Source: Sphagnum compactum
Taxonomy: Eukaryota; Bryophyta; Sphagnopsida; Sphagnales
Assembly: GCA_965153455.1 (NCBI GenBank)
Contig: OZ234504.1
Coordinates: 4,650,001-4,714,000 of the forward strand
Direction: 5' to 3'
DNA: 64,000 bases
Of the stretch, positions 35,863 through 47,940 are shown piece after piece. The position numbers and the translations under genes were made by a program. Numbering within the stretch: position 1 is the first letter of the stretch; the number at the start of each line of letters is the position of its first letter. The notes under the pieces were generated by a model. The model had not been told where the DNA came from. It worked only from the letters and a program-made list of their open reading frames with translations, and did not search any database.

Positions 35863-38391
35863 CTAGGTCTTCAATGTTTCAAGGATAAGATCGGTTGGTA
35901 GTCGAGGTCTGACAATTGCTTGTAATGGTGTGAGCTTTGGGGATACGATTCCAACTCTTTCTCGCATGTCCAAATCTTTAGGGTTAGGTATGGAAGGTGG
36001 AAGTGTCCATGAGAAAGAATGTAATAAACTTGCCAACATGAGCTTGAGGTTTGCAAGGGCAGCGTGAACTCCTGGACAACCACGCCTGCCAGATGAGAAC
36101 GGTAGAAGACCGAAATCTTGACCATAAACATTGAAACATGAGTCGAAGAAGCGTTGCGGACGAAATGCTTCCGGGTCTGCCCAAATTGTTGGGTCTCTAT
36201 TGATCGCATGGATGTTCACGTAAGCTGTCGTGTGGGGTGGGATGGTGTAGTCACCTAGTGTGCAAGCTGATGTGCTGAAGTGCGGGGCACCCGTAGGGAC
36301 GGGTGGGTGAAGACGAAGCGACTCTTTGATTACACAATTGAAGAACAAAAGCTTGGAGATGTCGGATTCTGTTACCATCTTTTGGCGACCGACCACCATG
36401 TCTAGCTCCTCTTGGACTTTTTGCAACAGATCGGGGTGGCGAAGAAGCTCAGCTAATGTCCATTCAACTGAGGCAGCTGTGCTGTCACTCCCTCCCACAA
36501 GTAGATCCTGCAATGTTGCACAGTCAACCGAACAATCCTGTTAGTATGCTGAGACTACGGGTGCTCCAACTCAAGTAGTTTGAAAAAGGCTTAAGTATGC
36601 AGATGAGCTACAACTCCATGATCTTCTGGATCAAGAATAACGAAATTAGAATGTCAATTCAGGACAAAATCAATGTTGCTATCTTGTTAAAGTCTAACAG
36701 AAATGCAAAGAGGAGGACAATATGTTAGAGATGGAGTGCAGTCTATCATGAATAGATGGCGAGCCTTGTTGCTCAAATTTCCCCCTTAACCCCAATGCCC
36801 TTACGTTGAAGGATTTTTGGATGCTAGATGTAAAACCAATCAAGCTCAAATTACTGGGCAACAGAAATATTCGAACAAATTGGACTAGAACGCAACCAAA
36901 TGCCCTTCGACAGAAAAGGATTGTGACAGTGTGATACTTTCTTGGAGGTGTTACAGAGAATGCAAATTTGTCATGTAATTACGACTTACAATGGAAATCG
37001 CAATGAGATTGTTGTCTGAAAGTTCGCTATGACCGACAAGCAATGAGCCAATGAAGTCTAACTGATCCGAGTTCTCCTTTTCTTTGATTCCGGACGCATG
37101 TCTCCGACGGTGCTCCTGTATAAGAGGTAGGAGAAGGCGTTCTATTTTAGGTTGGAATTGACGCAAAGTGCGCTCCACCCCTGATATCATGAATCATCAT
37201 TGAATGTCAAAGGCTCTTATATATAATCACATGTGGAGATTTACGAGGATGATACATCATGTTAGGAAAACTTGGAAGCTCAAGCTTGTGAGTGACTAGC
37301 GATCCAATCAAGAAATATTTTCTCCATATCCAAAGATTTTGCCTTTGAGAAAGCCATGCAAAATTAGACTAATATCGTGACCTGGGTTTCTAACACGCAA
37401 TGGTGAGTGATTGATTGATTGAAAGTTCCTGCAAGCGATGTCGATGTTAGATTAAGAGAGAGCAAGGATGCTATTGATAACCTTGGAGATCCAGCCATCG
37501 TAGAGCAGGGATGTAATCACCGGCATTGAAAGATCCACCGATAAGCTTGGTAGCCTCCTTCACAAAGCTCTTAAACTCTTCTGCAGCTTTGCGGCGCGGC
37601 GATACAGCTGGGACGCCGAGTCCATCAGCAGTATCATGAACGTCGGTGTCGGATTTGGTGTCCAAATCGAACAGTCTTTTGCTGAAGAGCATGCGGCCTA
37701 TGATGTTCAGATTTGCACTCAACATCAACGACCTCACGTCAATCACACAAGCCTTCGCTTGTTCATCAGCCCTCGCTACAGATTCAAGAATGCAACGAAT
37801 TGTGGCTCCAACTTCCTCCATTCTCAAGGGGAGCATCCGCTCGATTTTCGCTGGTGATAGAAGCTCAGAGGCATAAAGCTTTCGGAGGAGTCGGAAGTGA
37901 GGGCCACTAGGTGCAAAGACGACATTACTATATCCGTAGCCCAAGTACTTCCCAGGTGCAAACTTAGGCCGAGATGCGAAAGTCCGATCGCATGTCCTTA
38001 GGATCGCCATTGCCATCTCCGCACTCGACACCACAATTGTGGGACGCAAACCGATCCAGAAAAACAAGAGAGGTCCGTACCGCTTCGCCAATGTCGTAAA
38101 CACACGCGAACTCGGACGTCCTCTCGTCCTGATTATTGTAAACATGGAGCCCACAATGGGCCATGTTGGAGGACCTGGGGGAAGCTTCATGAGCAATTTT
38201 CTCCTGATTCTCAGCACAAACAGGAGTGACAACAACAAAACCACTAGACTTGTCAGAAATACAAAGGGAAAACTCCATTCTGCTGAGCTCCCTATTAATT
38301 TCAATGGCATTGCAGCCAAATCTGAGTCCGGATGAGCTACTGCGACCTCTTCCGGGGAATGAGTAGCAACAGATTGCAAATTTGCTTGCAT
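35863..38391 (-). CDS. Cytochrome P450, plant CYP71-clan type
   Basis: Haem-thiolate monooxygenase, expected on the ER and using NADPH-P450 reductase; the substrate cannot be told from sequence. Three exons on the minus strand: 38391-37482, 37180-36990 and 36507-35863. They total 1746 nt, 581 aa, all junctions in phase. A membrane anchor spans about 41-60, followed by basic residues and the hinge LPPGPP at 70-75. The I-helix reads GGSDST at 372-377, with Ser where Thr is usual after the acid. The K-helix ExxR is ESLR at 429-432, followed by FRPQRF. The haem loop is FSSGRRGCPG at 504-513, with Cys511 as ligand. The 40 residues before the anchor are longer than usual. Family-level naming would need a tree. 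The gene looks intact. Confidence 0.93.
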
Positions 38392-38525
38392 GTTTTTCAA
38401 TCAGAACTCTATCAAAATCCTCCTTGGTTCAAGCTGTGTAGATTGTTGATCCACTCTCAATCGGGAAATTAAATCTAGGATTCTTGAGCTTCTTCGTACA
38501 TTGGCTACCGGAGATGGCAACAGAT

Positions 38526-38548
38526 ACATATATATATATATATAAATA
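38526..38548 (-). promoter_or_regulatory. TATA box of the P450 gene
   Basis: An alternating AT tract ending, on the minus strand, as TATTTATATATA lies about 135 bp before the P450 start codon. That gives a plausible leader of about 100 bases. It doubles as a short (TA)n repeat. Confidence 0.55.
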
Positions 38549-39538
38549 CCGTGCACTAGCAGACTTGAGCACTCTTACAGCTTGTAGCTTTTGGAGCGGT
38601 TATTCTGTTATACTAGCTCCTGCTCGAAACCAAAAGCATAATGTAGACGACTAGTTCAACTCTTGCAAACAAGAATCGGGGGAAATTGTTTCTACTGATT
38701 AGAGAGCTGCACCCGAGTACTACAGCATTCTTGCAGCTTGCTGCAGATCAGAACTTCGACAATTTTGTGTAACAGGGGTGATATAGCAGCTAGTGATCCG
38801 TGGATCACAGCTAATTTGATACAAGAAACGCGTGCATGCAGCAATGTCAGGTGCTGCTTCTGGGTACAATACTAGAGAGAAGCTCCCACGATTGAGAATC
38901 GCCAGCTCATGTAGGACGTGCACCAGACTCTGATCAGCAAGAGTCCAGCTGCAGCAGCTGATCACTCAGTTGGTTGATTCTGTCTCCTGCACTACTACTG
39001 TAGACTAGCTCACACACTTGGGTAGTCAGTCAGTAGTGCAGCCTTGCATGGGCAGCTGTTATGCACAAAAGAGCCCTGGAGTTTTGCTTTTGTAGCCATG
39101 ACTTGTCGACAAATCTCACTTTTGGATAATGATCAAACTCTGAAGTGTTTATGAACTTAACCTACTGCCAGCTGACAGTGCCCTGACTTTACAACATTGT
39201 GAGTTTCTTCTGAAAGAGAACAATTGTAGAGTCCATTGATGAGCTACTCTTTTTCCAGGTGGCATGTCACATTGGAAACAAGCAGCTCTTCCCATAATGG
39301 CTTTGCCCACAAGGAGAATAAATATTCAACATACTAAATTGGAAACACATGGTGGTTAGCAGGAGTTAGCATGGTGAAGTGCAGGTGGATCCTTCAGCTA
39401 AAATGCTGAAAATGTACTATGCAATGGTCAAGCCGCTGCCCGTTATGTTGGGTAATTAAGGTGCCAGGTGAGCCTTTTAGGGCATGCCAGGTGCCACCCA
39501 ACATATGAACAAGGCCAAGATCATTCCACGACATTACA
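38549..39538. other. P450 upstream intergenic DNA
   Basis: CAGCTGC- and GATCA-rich in places (about 38730-38970). No gene or strong repeat was recognised. Confidence 0.45.
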
Positions 39539-39686
39539 TAAGGTCTGGGGTGAGATTAAATGATTTTTTTGAAAACCATGTTCAGCCAACACATTTTGGT
39601 CAGTATTATGAGTGTGTATCATGGTCATTTGATTATGTCATATAATGTGGTCAAGAAAATGACATAACATGCCACCCCAGACCTTA
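39539..39686. mobile_element. MITE-like element, 14-bp perfect inverted ends
   Basis: TAAGGTCTGGGGTG at 39539-39552 is the exact reverse complement of CACCCCAGACCTTA at 39673-39686. Reading the element as AGGTCTGG...CCAGACCT leaves a TA dinucleotide on each side, which fits TA target-site duplication of Tc1/mariner-type MITEs. The 148-bp body is AT-rich and non-coding. Confidence 0.7.
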
Positions 39687-40112
39687 AATGTATCTATAGT
39701 GGACTCCACATGACCCTAAAATGTAAGGACACCAAACTTTGATCCGTTTCTGGGTGCAACCCAATGTTTCTTCCCTGAAGGGCAGAGCCAATAAATGAGA
39801 CCCAAGCAAAAATGAAACAAAGCATTGTAGGGCTTATTTTGTATCTTTAACTAAGCCAAGACTAACTATTTTGATCCATATCAACCACGTTTAGTCCGCA
39901 TCTAGAAACATGTATGTTCAGGGAAGCACCCACCATATTTAGTGATGAGCAGTCCTTTTCACAAATGGTGGTGGCTCAGCTTTGGAAAGCCTTGCCCAGA
40001 ACAGCTGTGCTTTGCTAGAATTAGAAGCACTAATTTTGGCCAGTTTTGCATGAGAGAAGGAAGAATCTTGCCCTAACTTGGATTTGGGGAAGGGGATGGG
40101 ACATGGGAAGGT

Positions 40113-40503
40113 AGGCCACCCATAACCCTAAACCCAAAGTTGAATTCCACATATGGTAAACTCCTACATCTCAAGCAATTTGCAATGTCAATTCACCCTT
40201 TTCTTTTTGAAATCTACATGCACTTTCTGGAAATTTACATTCCAAGTGATGTGTGATATATTCCTGGTTACCCAAAGGCCTCAATGGGCAAGGATGTGTT
40301 ACACCCCCGCCCCCCCCCCCCCCCCAAAATTGAAACTCCTGTGCTGTGCCCTGCACGGTTCTGTGCATGGTTTATGTTTTGCACTGACGAACACATGTTT
40401 TGTTAATGATAACCAGAGTTGAGCCTGCAGCGACATAGGTAACACACCAAGGCTCTACAAGTAGTCTTTAAAATCCCCACCAGTTTAGGGTTATGGGCGC
40501 CCA
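40113..40503. repeat. Inverted-end segment enclosing a poly-C tract
   Basis: CCCATAACCCTAAA (40119-40132) is inverted at 40484-40497, with weaker pairing outward. Between them is a C run at 40304-40325. The TTTAGGG words are probably coincidental and not telomeric, since they are single copies. Confidence 0.4.
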
Positions 40504-41479
40504 CCGGTGGGGAAGTGTGCAGAAATAACCCCCGGCAGGAGATTAACTCAAATACAAACACCAATATTGTAGTCTGATAAGATATGAGTAGAGCTGAACA
40601 ACACCAAGATTTTGCAGTAAATCAAGTGAACCTTGCAGCAACAACACACAATCATGAGTTATAACGTATAACCAGTCAATGGCACCCAGTGCCAGCAGGT
40701 AGGACAAAAGAGAATGCATGTAAGTAGATAACCTCTAAATTTGCAACTCCTTAATGAGACAAACTGGGCTACCCTAAGAAAGCAAGGCTCCTTTGGCCCT
40801 TTGCCAGAGTCAAAGATTATTATGTCCTGTTCAGACATTCCCTTCAGTACATACTAACCTAATTGATAAGTTACAATATGGCAGTGGTTGCCAGCTGTTT
40901 CAGCTAGATTTTGGGAAAATGTTGGTCGAGAAAATCATCATTTTTCCGACCAGAATCAATCGCCTCAATTAATTTGCATGGGAACGGGAATCACACAAAC
41001 CCAATGGTGGCAAATTATGACCCCTTCAAAAAGTGCAAATTGTGCGGTAAGCGATTTTCCTTTCAGAAAATGAGTTACTGAAAATTCTTCATAGACTCAT
41101 GTTCTGAGCTCAACAAGAACCATGGGAACTACAACGTTCATTGCAGATTTGTAGATTTCAAACAACTTCCTAGTACTTCAGGTTACTGTTGTGGACATTG
41201 GCAGATTTTGAATAAACAGCTCAAACTTGTATATAAGCTGACAAACAAACTTAGCGGGACACATTCATATTACTTTCCATTTTCAACTTATATGCTGTAT
41301 CATTGCATTTTTCATGAACATGTATGGGGCCATCTAGGACCTACTAGGTGGAGTCACAACAAAACGCAGTTCTGGAGTTGTTCGATAACCTCTAAATCTG
41401 CAAACTCCAGTTGGACATATTAGACACCAAGGGTTTGAAGGACTGCATCTAACATGTGGCATTCATGCATTGGGGTGCA
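40504..41479. other. Intergenic DNA, no gene seen
   Basis: Mixed-composition sequence with short ORFs only. Confidence 0.5.
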
Positions 41480-42345
41480 TTCACAATTGGGGACCGTAAG
41501 AAGAATGTTTCATTAAAAAATCATATTTAATTTTAACTTTGATTAATTGTTATGACAAGTATAACCTACAAGTTTAAATATTATTTTTATAGTTTTGCTA
41601 AATAGGAGTGCACATTAGAATCAATATGGTAAAACATAATCATAATCTTAATCATTAAAAAAAGTTTGTAAATGTCTTGAATGTCATGACTAAGGAAATG
41701 TGATAGTTGAAAAGTGCATGTACCTCATTGATGACTCCATTACAAACCTACCGGACCTAACATGTGTGTAATCATCCCTATTTTTCATAAACATATTGTC
41801 CATTCAATTTTATAGAAAACAAATCAAAAGGACTAACAATATTTGTTCAAATCATTTGATATTTATATCACAAATTATATATATACAATTGACAACTTAG
41901 TATTATAAAATATCAAATTTCATGGAAATATTGTTAGAATCTTGGATTTTTTTCAATTTTAGGGCTACAGTAGAAAGCACAGTTATATTAAATGTTTTAG
42001 TAACTACTAATTAAGTTATTTTTGAAAGGTTTTGAAGGAAATTAAAAAAACGTGAATGCAAAAAAAAAGACATTATTTGATTTTTTGATAAGATTTTGGC
42101 ACTCAAATTGAAAGAATGTCATATTGGAAGTGTCTTGGAGGCTTAGAATCATTTCTTAATATAGATTAATACTTCAACAAGACATTCAAAATTTGTTGTA
42201 TTATTTTTACCACCCATTGTAACACATTGTTGAAGGACTAAACATACATATCAACCTTTCATTATTAAACAAATCATAACATTCATTTTGCCTCAAGACA
42301 TAAGACACATGATAAAATTGAGTCATGGTTTTTGTTGGTTGAAAA
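41480..42345 (+). repeat. Dispersed repeat, copy B (~860 bp)
   Basis: Homologous in direct orientation to 27540-28340, more diverged in the middle. It is immediately followed by a segment (42360-42490) related to the inserted element inside the gypsy copy near 53.6 kb. Confidence 0.75.
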
Positions 42346-42359
42346 TATGATTGGGTGAT

Positions 42360-42490
42360 ACCACTAGGAACATCACACTTTCATTTTTTTGGAACTTTGG
42401 AAAAATATAAGAAACACTTTAAAAGGGGCTTTCAATAAAAAAAATTTGTTGAATACATTTACCAAGTTATATAGGCTTTGAATGATGCAC
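42360..42490 (+). repeat. Fragment related to the 53.6-kb inserted element
   Basis: Shares CCACTAGGA, then TCACAC, ATATAAGAAACA(C/T)TT, GA(A/G)TACATTTA and TAGGTT/TAGGCTTTG words in order with 53568-53700. It probably represents another copy end of the same non-autonomous family. Confidence 0.5.
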
Positions 42491-45213
42491 CCTCAAAGGC
42501 TTGCCACAAGGTATCAAAATAAACATTTCAAAATAATAGAATTATCCGTAAAGTAACCTTATCTTCACCATGTCTTTGGGCTCCTTTCAACACCTATCCC
42601 CTCTTTTAATGGTATCCGCAAAGTAAAGACATTTTAATAAATTTCAGTATGAAATGCTAACATTCAACATTTAATGCATAAGGTTCAAAACTAATTATAG
42701 TAGTTGTACAGTTAAGAACAATGAAAATATATGTAGCAATAATGTAAATGATCCAACATGTAATTATCATCCATTTTTATCCATAACCTTAGGTGATTCG
42801 TAATTAATTTATAATTTAATGATAATTAACTTGTAATCAACTTATAGTTTATGTGTATTTATAAAGGTTTTTAAAAAGGTTCCTTGAATGGTGGGCATAT
42901 GGAAACCTTCATTGAAGCTTCTTTGAATTAGAACATTAAAAGGGTATAAACAAAAATACAAACCTTGTTATTTTTTGTTCAACACTATTCAAAGGTATGA
43001 TCTTACACCATAACCTTGTTTTGTTCTTCTCATGTTAATATGTTTTTATATTAAGTTTTCATAATAAAATTATGGTTGGACCTACATTTTGCACATTATG
43101 TTCTTATTTTGGTATCCATGTTCTTATTTTTTGTTTTCGTGTTTCGTGTTCCAACTATAACTAAGCTTGCCTTTGTCATAACTTGTCCTGTTGTTCATGC
43201 CCTTTGGGAATCCCTTTGATTTGATAATCTTTGTGTTTGTGACAAAACAAAATGGAAATTTGTGCATTTGGAGCCAAATTGAGTCGTAGACCTATTACAG
43301 ACTACCAATTAGGATTTGTAAACTATAAATAAACTTTATCTCTACTAGTTTAAAAAATTAGGGAATAATAGTAATGTATTTAGCTAATTTTAGAAAAGTC
43401 CAAAATTAAGAACTAACCATTTGGAAGTTGGAAAATTGAAGAAAAACTTTGATTTGGGGCCACCAAATATGCAAAAATATATATTACTAATGTTTTGCTT
43501 CACTAAATGATCCAACAAACAGATGTTAATAATGTTTTGTTTCAAATTTAGTAAAAATAATTGATCCCAACTAGGTTAGAAAAAGTTCAAAATTAACAAT
43601 TTAGTTTTTTAAAAGTAAATACATGTAATTTCTATTTTTATTGATGGGATCACCATTTTGGACTTAGATTTGTGAGTGATGATGGCACGCTAAGGTGTAC
43701 AAAAAATCGGCAACAAGGAGTCCATTAAAAAAAACCATATTGATTTATTTTTTAAATGAGCTAAATGATGAAAATTAATTATGGGATGTTATTTGGTTGG
43801 AATTTATCTCATTGTTGGTTCCTACACATGCAAGCCTAGAACGTGGGAGTTTTGATGTTTGGTCGTTTCTCATGTAGGGTTCAACATTTAGAGCTTGAAA
43901 GTTGTGTGTGACAAAGGTGATGATTGGTTTTGCTTTGTTAGAATAACATTACAACTAGTTTGAATGATATTTTGTACATATGACTTTTGTAAAACTTCAA
44001 ACTTATAGTGATGGCAGACCTCCTATTTTGTGTAAGGAATTTGATGAATGATAGGTCTTTGCTCAAAAAGGCAAAGTCCAAAACGTGTGAAAATATCAAA
44101 AGATTTTACAATGGAAGAGATCCATAATTACTTTGGACCTATTCAAAACAAAAATGGTTACAATAATGTGTTTAATGACAATCCTGAATTGATTATGAAA
44201 ATGGAGGGCTTGTGAATGGTCATTCATCAAAAGCCTTGTGTTCCTACTTCCAAGATTATATCTTTGGGTATGGTTAGAAAGCTCATAATGCAGATGAAAG
44301 GGAAGAAGATGAATTGGGCCATGTATGTAGAGTAGACAAACTAGGAGCAACAACAGTGGAAGGGTTCTATTTATTGAGCAATAGTGAAGATGACATGGAG
44401 CTTAATAACAAAAGAAACTTGGTCCAAAGTGGGAGTTGCACATGTGTGTTGTTGTGCCAAAGGAGTGTGCAATACAAGGAGTTCATCAAAACATTATATT
44501 CAAAGTCGAATAGAAGGAGGACCTAAATAAGTAGACTAGTAGGCAAAAAAATTATTCAAAACTACAATTGTTTAATCTTTGAAAGAAGATCATGACAACT
44601 TCTTAGTGGATGCTCAAGAGTAGCTCGCAAGGTTGATGATGGAGCTAAAGAGTTGATTAATGTTGCAAACACATAGGTGGAAGCAAGCTACCGCATGAGC
44701 TTCAAGCCTAGAGTTGGAACTTAGGATGGTAAAATGTTTTTTCCCTTATACACATGCAAGTAAAACCCAAGAATTTAACAACAAAATGAATGTTGTAGGA
44801 GTAAACCTAGAAGCAAGCATGGGGACGAATGTAAGCATTCGTCCTCATTATGGATGAATGATTTTTTTCATTCATCTAATGTATGGATGAAAAATAATAA
44901 TTACATCTACATTTTTTTTAAAATAGAACTTCCATCAAAATTATGGATTAATGTTTTATTTTATCATTAAATATTTATGGATAAATTTTTTTGTATAATT
45001 TTAATTAACTAGAGCTTCATGAAACACAATTTAGTTTTATATGATATAACATTTGTTAAATAATATAATGTAAATTCCATTGTAGATATATTTCATGGCT
45101 ATGTTTTTAAATGCCATTATTTTTAAAATGTCTTAATTATATTACTATTATTATGTTAACATCCACCCCATGGTCATTATTTTTTTAATTAAATTTTTAA
45201 CCAAATTTCATTT
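42491..45213. other. AT-rich intergenic DNA with scraps of coding-like sequence
   Basis: Between about 44020 and 44530 (+) some frames read as worn coding sequence (for example PTSKIISLGMVRKLIMQ), with many stops and no recognisable domain. At 44840-44875 a small hairpin GATGAATGA/TCATTCATC is seen. The rest is featureless. Confidence 0.35.
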
Positions 45214-45350
45214 AACCAATGTGTAGCCAAGTTCAAGTTTTAGTTTAACCAATGTTTAATCAAATTTTGGTTTAGCTAATGTTTAGCCATGTTTTAATTT
45301 AATCAATGTTTAGCCAAGTTTTTGTTTAGCTAAAGTTTAACTTAGGTTTA
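45214..45350 (+). repeat. 27-bp tandem repeat, ~4-5 copies
   Basis: Units close to AACCAATGTTTAGCCAAG plus TTTTNGTTT start at 45214, 45247, 45274, 45301 and 45328. Spacing is 27 bp after the first. Similar TTTAA/TTAGG words occur at 56560-56690. Confidence 0.8.
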
Positions 45351-46552
45351 GGCATAAACGCCATGGGGGCCTAACCCAGGTGTGACATAGGTTACTTTAA
45401 TTAATAGGTTAAGTTAATTAGTACATTAATTTAATTAAGTTGATTATATATATATAGATACGACTATGTTAATTAGGTTTGGTGGGTATGTAGGTATTTA
45501 AGTAAATTAGTAGGTAGTTTTCTTAGGAGGATCTTATTTTAATTTGGGATTAAAATTTTTATTATGCACATCTAGTTATATATTTTGCAACTAGGTGGTG
45601 ATTATAAAACTTATCCCATAGTTTTTGTCCATTTCAATCTTGTAAACTATATAAAGAGGTGCACTTGAAATATTGAAAACACAAAAACAACATTAACAAA
45701 ACATGTCAATTGGGATGAGCCAATGAAAAGGCTTGGTCTTAAAAATTAAACATATAATTAAACTAAAACATCTACTTACTTACCTATTCCCTACCTATCA
45801 ATGTACTTACCTATCTACCTACATAAATTGATTTTTTATTATTTTTCAAAAATGCACATGGAAAATTTTGATTATGTGAAATGGCAAATTTTGATTGCAC
45901 CAAGTGACAATTTGTGGGTGGGTTATATTTTAGTTATAAAAATGGGTATTAGTTGCAAATTTCATACAAATGATCAACAAATGAAACTATGTATGTTAAG
46001 TGTATACATCATCTGTGTGAAATGTGTTAACATCATAATGAGTCATCATTTGCAATGAGATGTTGGATGTGATTTAATTTATGCAACTAATGAATTTTTA
46101 CTTACATGTGTTGATTGTAATTTATTTATAGTCACAAATTACAGTTACAAAGTGACATTTTTCTCTTAATGCATTAATCCAAATCCAAATCTAGAATTCA
46201 TGGAGATTTCTCAAGTAAACTTACTTTCTTTCAAAAAATGAAAGATTATGGAAACTTTAAGCAAAGGATGGACTGCCTTCTAATGCTAAAAAAATTGAAT
46301 TCATGTCCATAATACACCATATAAAGTTCCCTAATTTGTGAAATTACAAATATGGGCTTCGAGGTGGTCCTTATAACCTTTTTCAATTTATTCCAACAAC
46401 CCCCTTCTATGATTTTACAAAGTAACATTTTAGTCCAAGGGGGAATTGAACCCCATCCATGATAGCCTCTTTTTGTTTTTAATTTCTTATCTAACAATAC
46501 ACGTCACATTTAGTCAAAAATCAAATACACATTAGACACAAAAAGATTCCCA
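45351..46552. other. AT-rich intergenic DNA, no gene seen
   Basis: A short (TA)n run lies near 45446-45455. No coding signal. Confidence 0.5.
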
Positions 46553-47375
46553 TCAATCATCCACTTCTAGAGATGCAATAACCTCGTGAATGCCTTGAAG
46601 AATGTCATTTGGTAGTTTATACACAACATCATTTCCACTATCTAGGTGACTCCGAGGTGGCATCAAAAACTTCACTACATGAACCAAATGCAAGTAAACA
46701 TAAACAACATGGGAATCTTTTAACAACACATAGGAGGAATCAACACTTCCCATTTTTGATAATAAAAACATGTTATGACATCGTCACCTTCATTAAAAAA
46801 ATTCTACCATTTATTTGTAAAAGACTTTCTACCTTGTGAAGTGTTTTGGTACACAAAATTACATAGAAAGACACACTTTTACATTGCCATCCTCATCATT
46901 AATAGTTAGGTTGTCACCAATTTCTAAGATGTCGGTGAATTCATCACCTACATAATCAATACAACCCATTATTAATGAATTAAAAAATAATTACAATGTT
47001 GAAATTGAAATTTATAGTGGAACAAGTTGAATGGATCTTCATTGTGCCTTTGATGGGATCACAAATATACAAAGTAGACACCTTGTCCACATCTTTAGCC
47101 GAAACACATGCCAAAAAGTTCTAGTTAGTGGCTTTCGTAAACTAGAATTTGATGATTCATGTTTACTTAATATATGGTCATGCACACATGCAACCACTTT
47201 ACTAGCATTTTGTAATTCCAATCCATGAGCATTGAATTATTTTCTCCAAAGAAACCTTTTGATCGTTGTTAATGGTTTTTTCTATTCTTCTTAAATTAAG
47301 GATTTCTTCTCTTCTAAGTTTTTTTATTCTAGTTTTAAATAATTTTGAAACAGGTTGCTTCAAATCAATATATTG
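46553..47375 (-). pseudogene. Unidentified minus-strand coding remnant
   Basis: Successive blocks on the minus strand look coding although in different frames. 47375-47270 reads KKLRREEILNLRRIEKTIN. 47225-47040 reads LELQNASKVVACVHDHILS, later LRKPLTRTFLACVSAKDVDK with a shift in a T run. About 46970-46870 reads MGCIDYVGDEFTDILEIGDN. About 46690-46556 reads PPRSHLDSGNDVVYKLPNDI. I recognise no family. It lies directly beyond the gypsy LTR and may be an older transposon gene or a captured host fragment. Confidence 0.3.
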
Positions 47376-47379
47376 TGAA

Positions 47380-47926
47380 AATCAAATATAGATATTCCTC
47401 ATAAATGCAAAAGCAGAACTAAAATCAATCTTTCATAACAAGTTGAAAATAAAATATCAAAATCCCAAGTAAACTTGTTTATAAATAAAAAATAAAAGCA
47501 AAGAAGTGATCTCTAAAAATTAAAGAAGAAAGAAGTTCCAAAAGTTCAAAAGTTAACAAGAAGTTTCCAAAAACAAATTTTCACTATCTTCCAATTCTTC
47601 TATTTATACCAAACATAACATTGTTTCAAATTAAACGGTCATTAGCCAGTATAATAGAAAAAAATTAAACTTAAACTACAACAACTACTAGCCACATGTT
47701 TAAAACAACATGTTATTGTCAACAACCAATTACTATAACATACTGGTTACCAGTTTACTTAACCCACCAATTACCTAACACCTATTACTAGTTACTTCAA
47801 TAGACTAGTTCACTTAAGGTCCTATTATCCAATAATAATTTAACTAAGTCTCAAAATCATATCACTTCACTGGTTACCATTTGATAACAGCCAATTATTA
47901 TGTACATATTGAAAATTGGGTTAACA
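47380..47926 (-). repeat. Probable 3' LTR of the gypsy element
   Basis: On the minus strand the LTR appears to begin TGTTAACCC at 47926, three bases after a purine tract. It contains TATAAATAG at 47608-47600, about 320 bp in, as an LTR promoter would. The inner end is not defined. There is no second LTR in the window for comparison because the 5' half of the element is missing. Confidence 0.45.
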
Positions 47927-47929
47927 TTA

Positions 47930-47940
47930 CCCCCCTTTGA
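47930..47940 (-). promoter_or_regulatory. Polypurine tract
   Basis: TCAAAGGGGGG on the minus strand, directly before the LTR start. This is the expected plus-strand primer site for reverse transcription. Confidence 0.5.

Noticed and set aside
40484-40490. TTTAGGG as plant telomere repeat
   Set aside because: Only single units, in inverted orientation at two sites. No tandem array.
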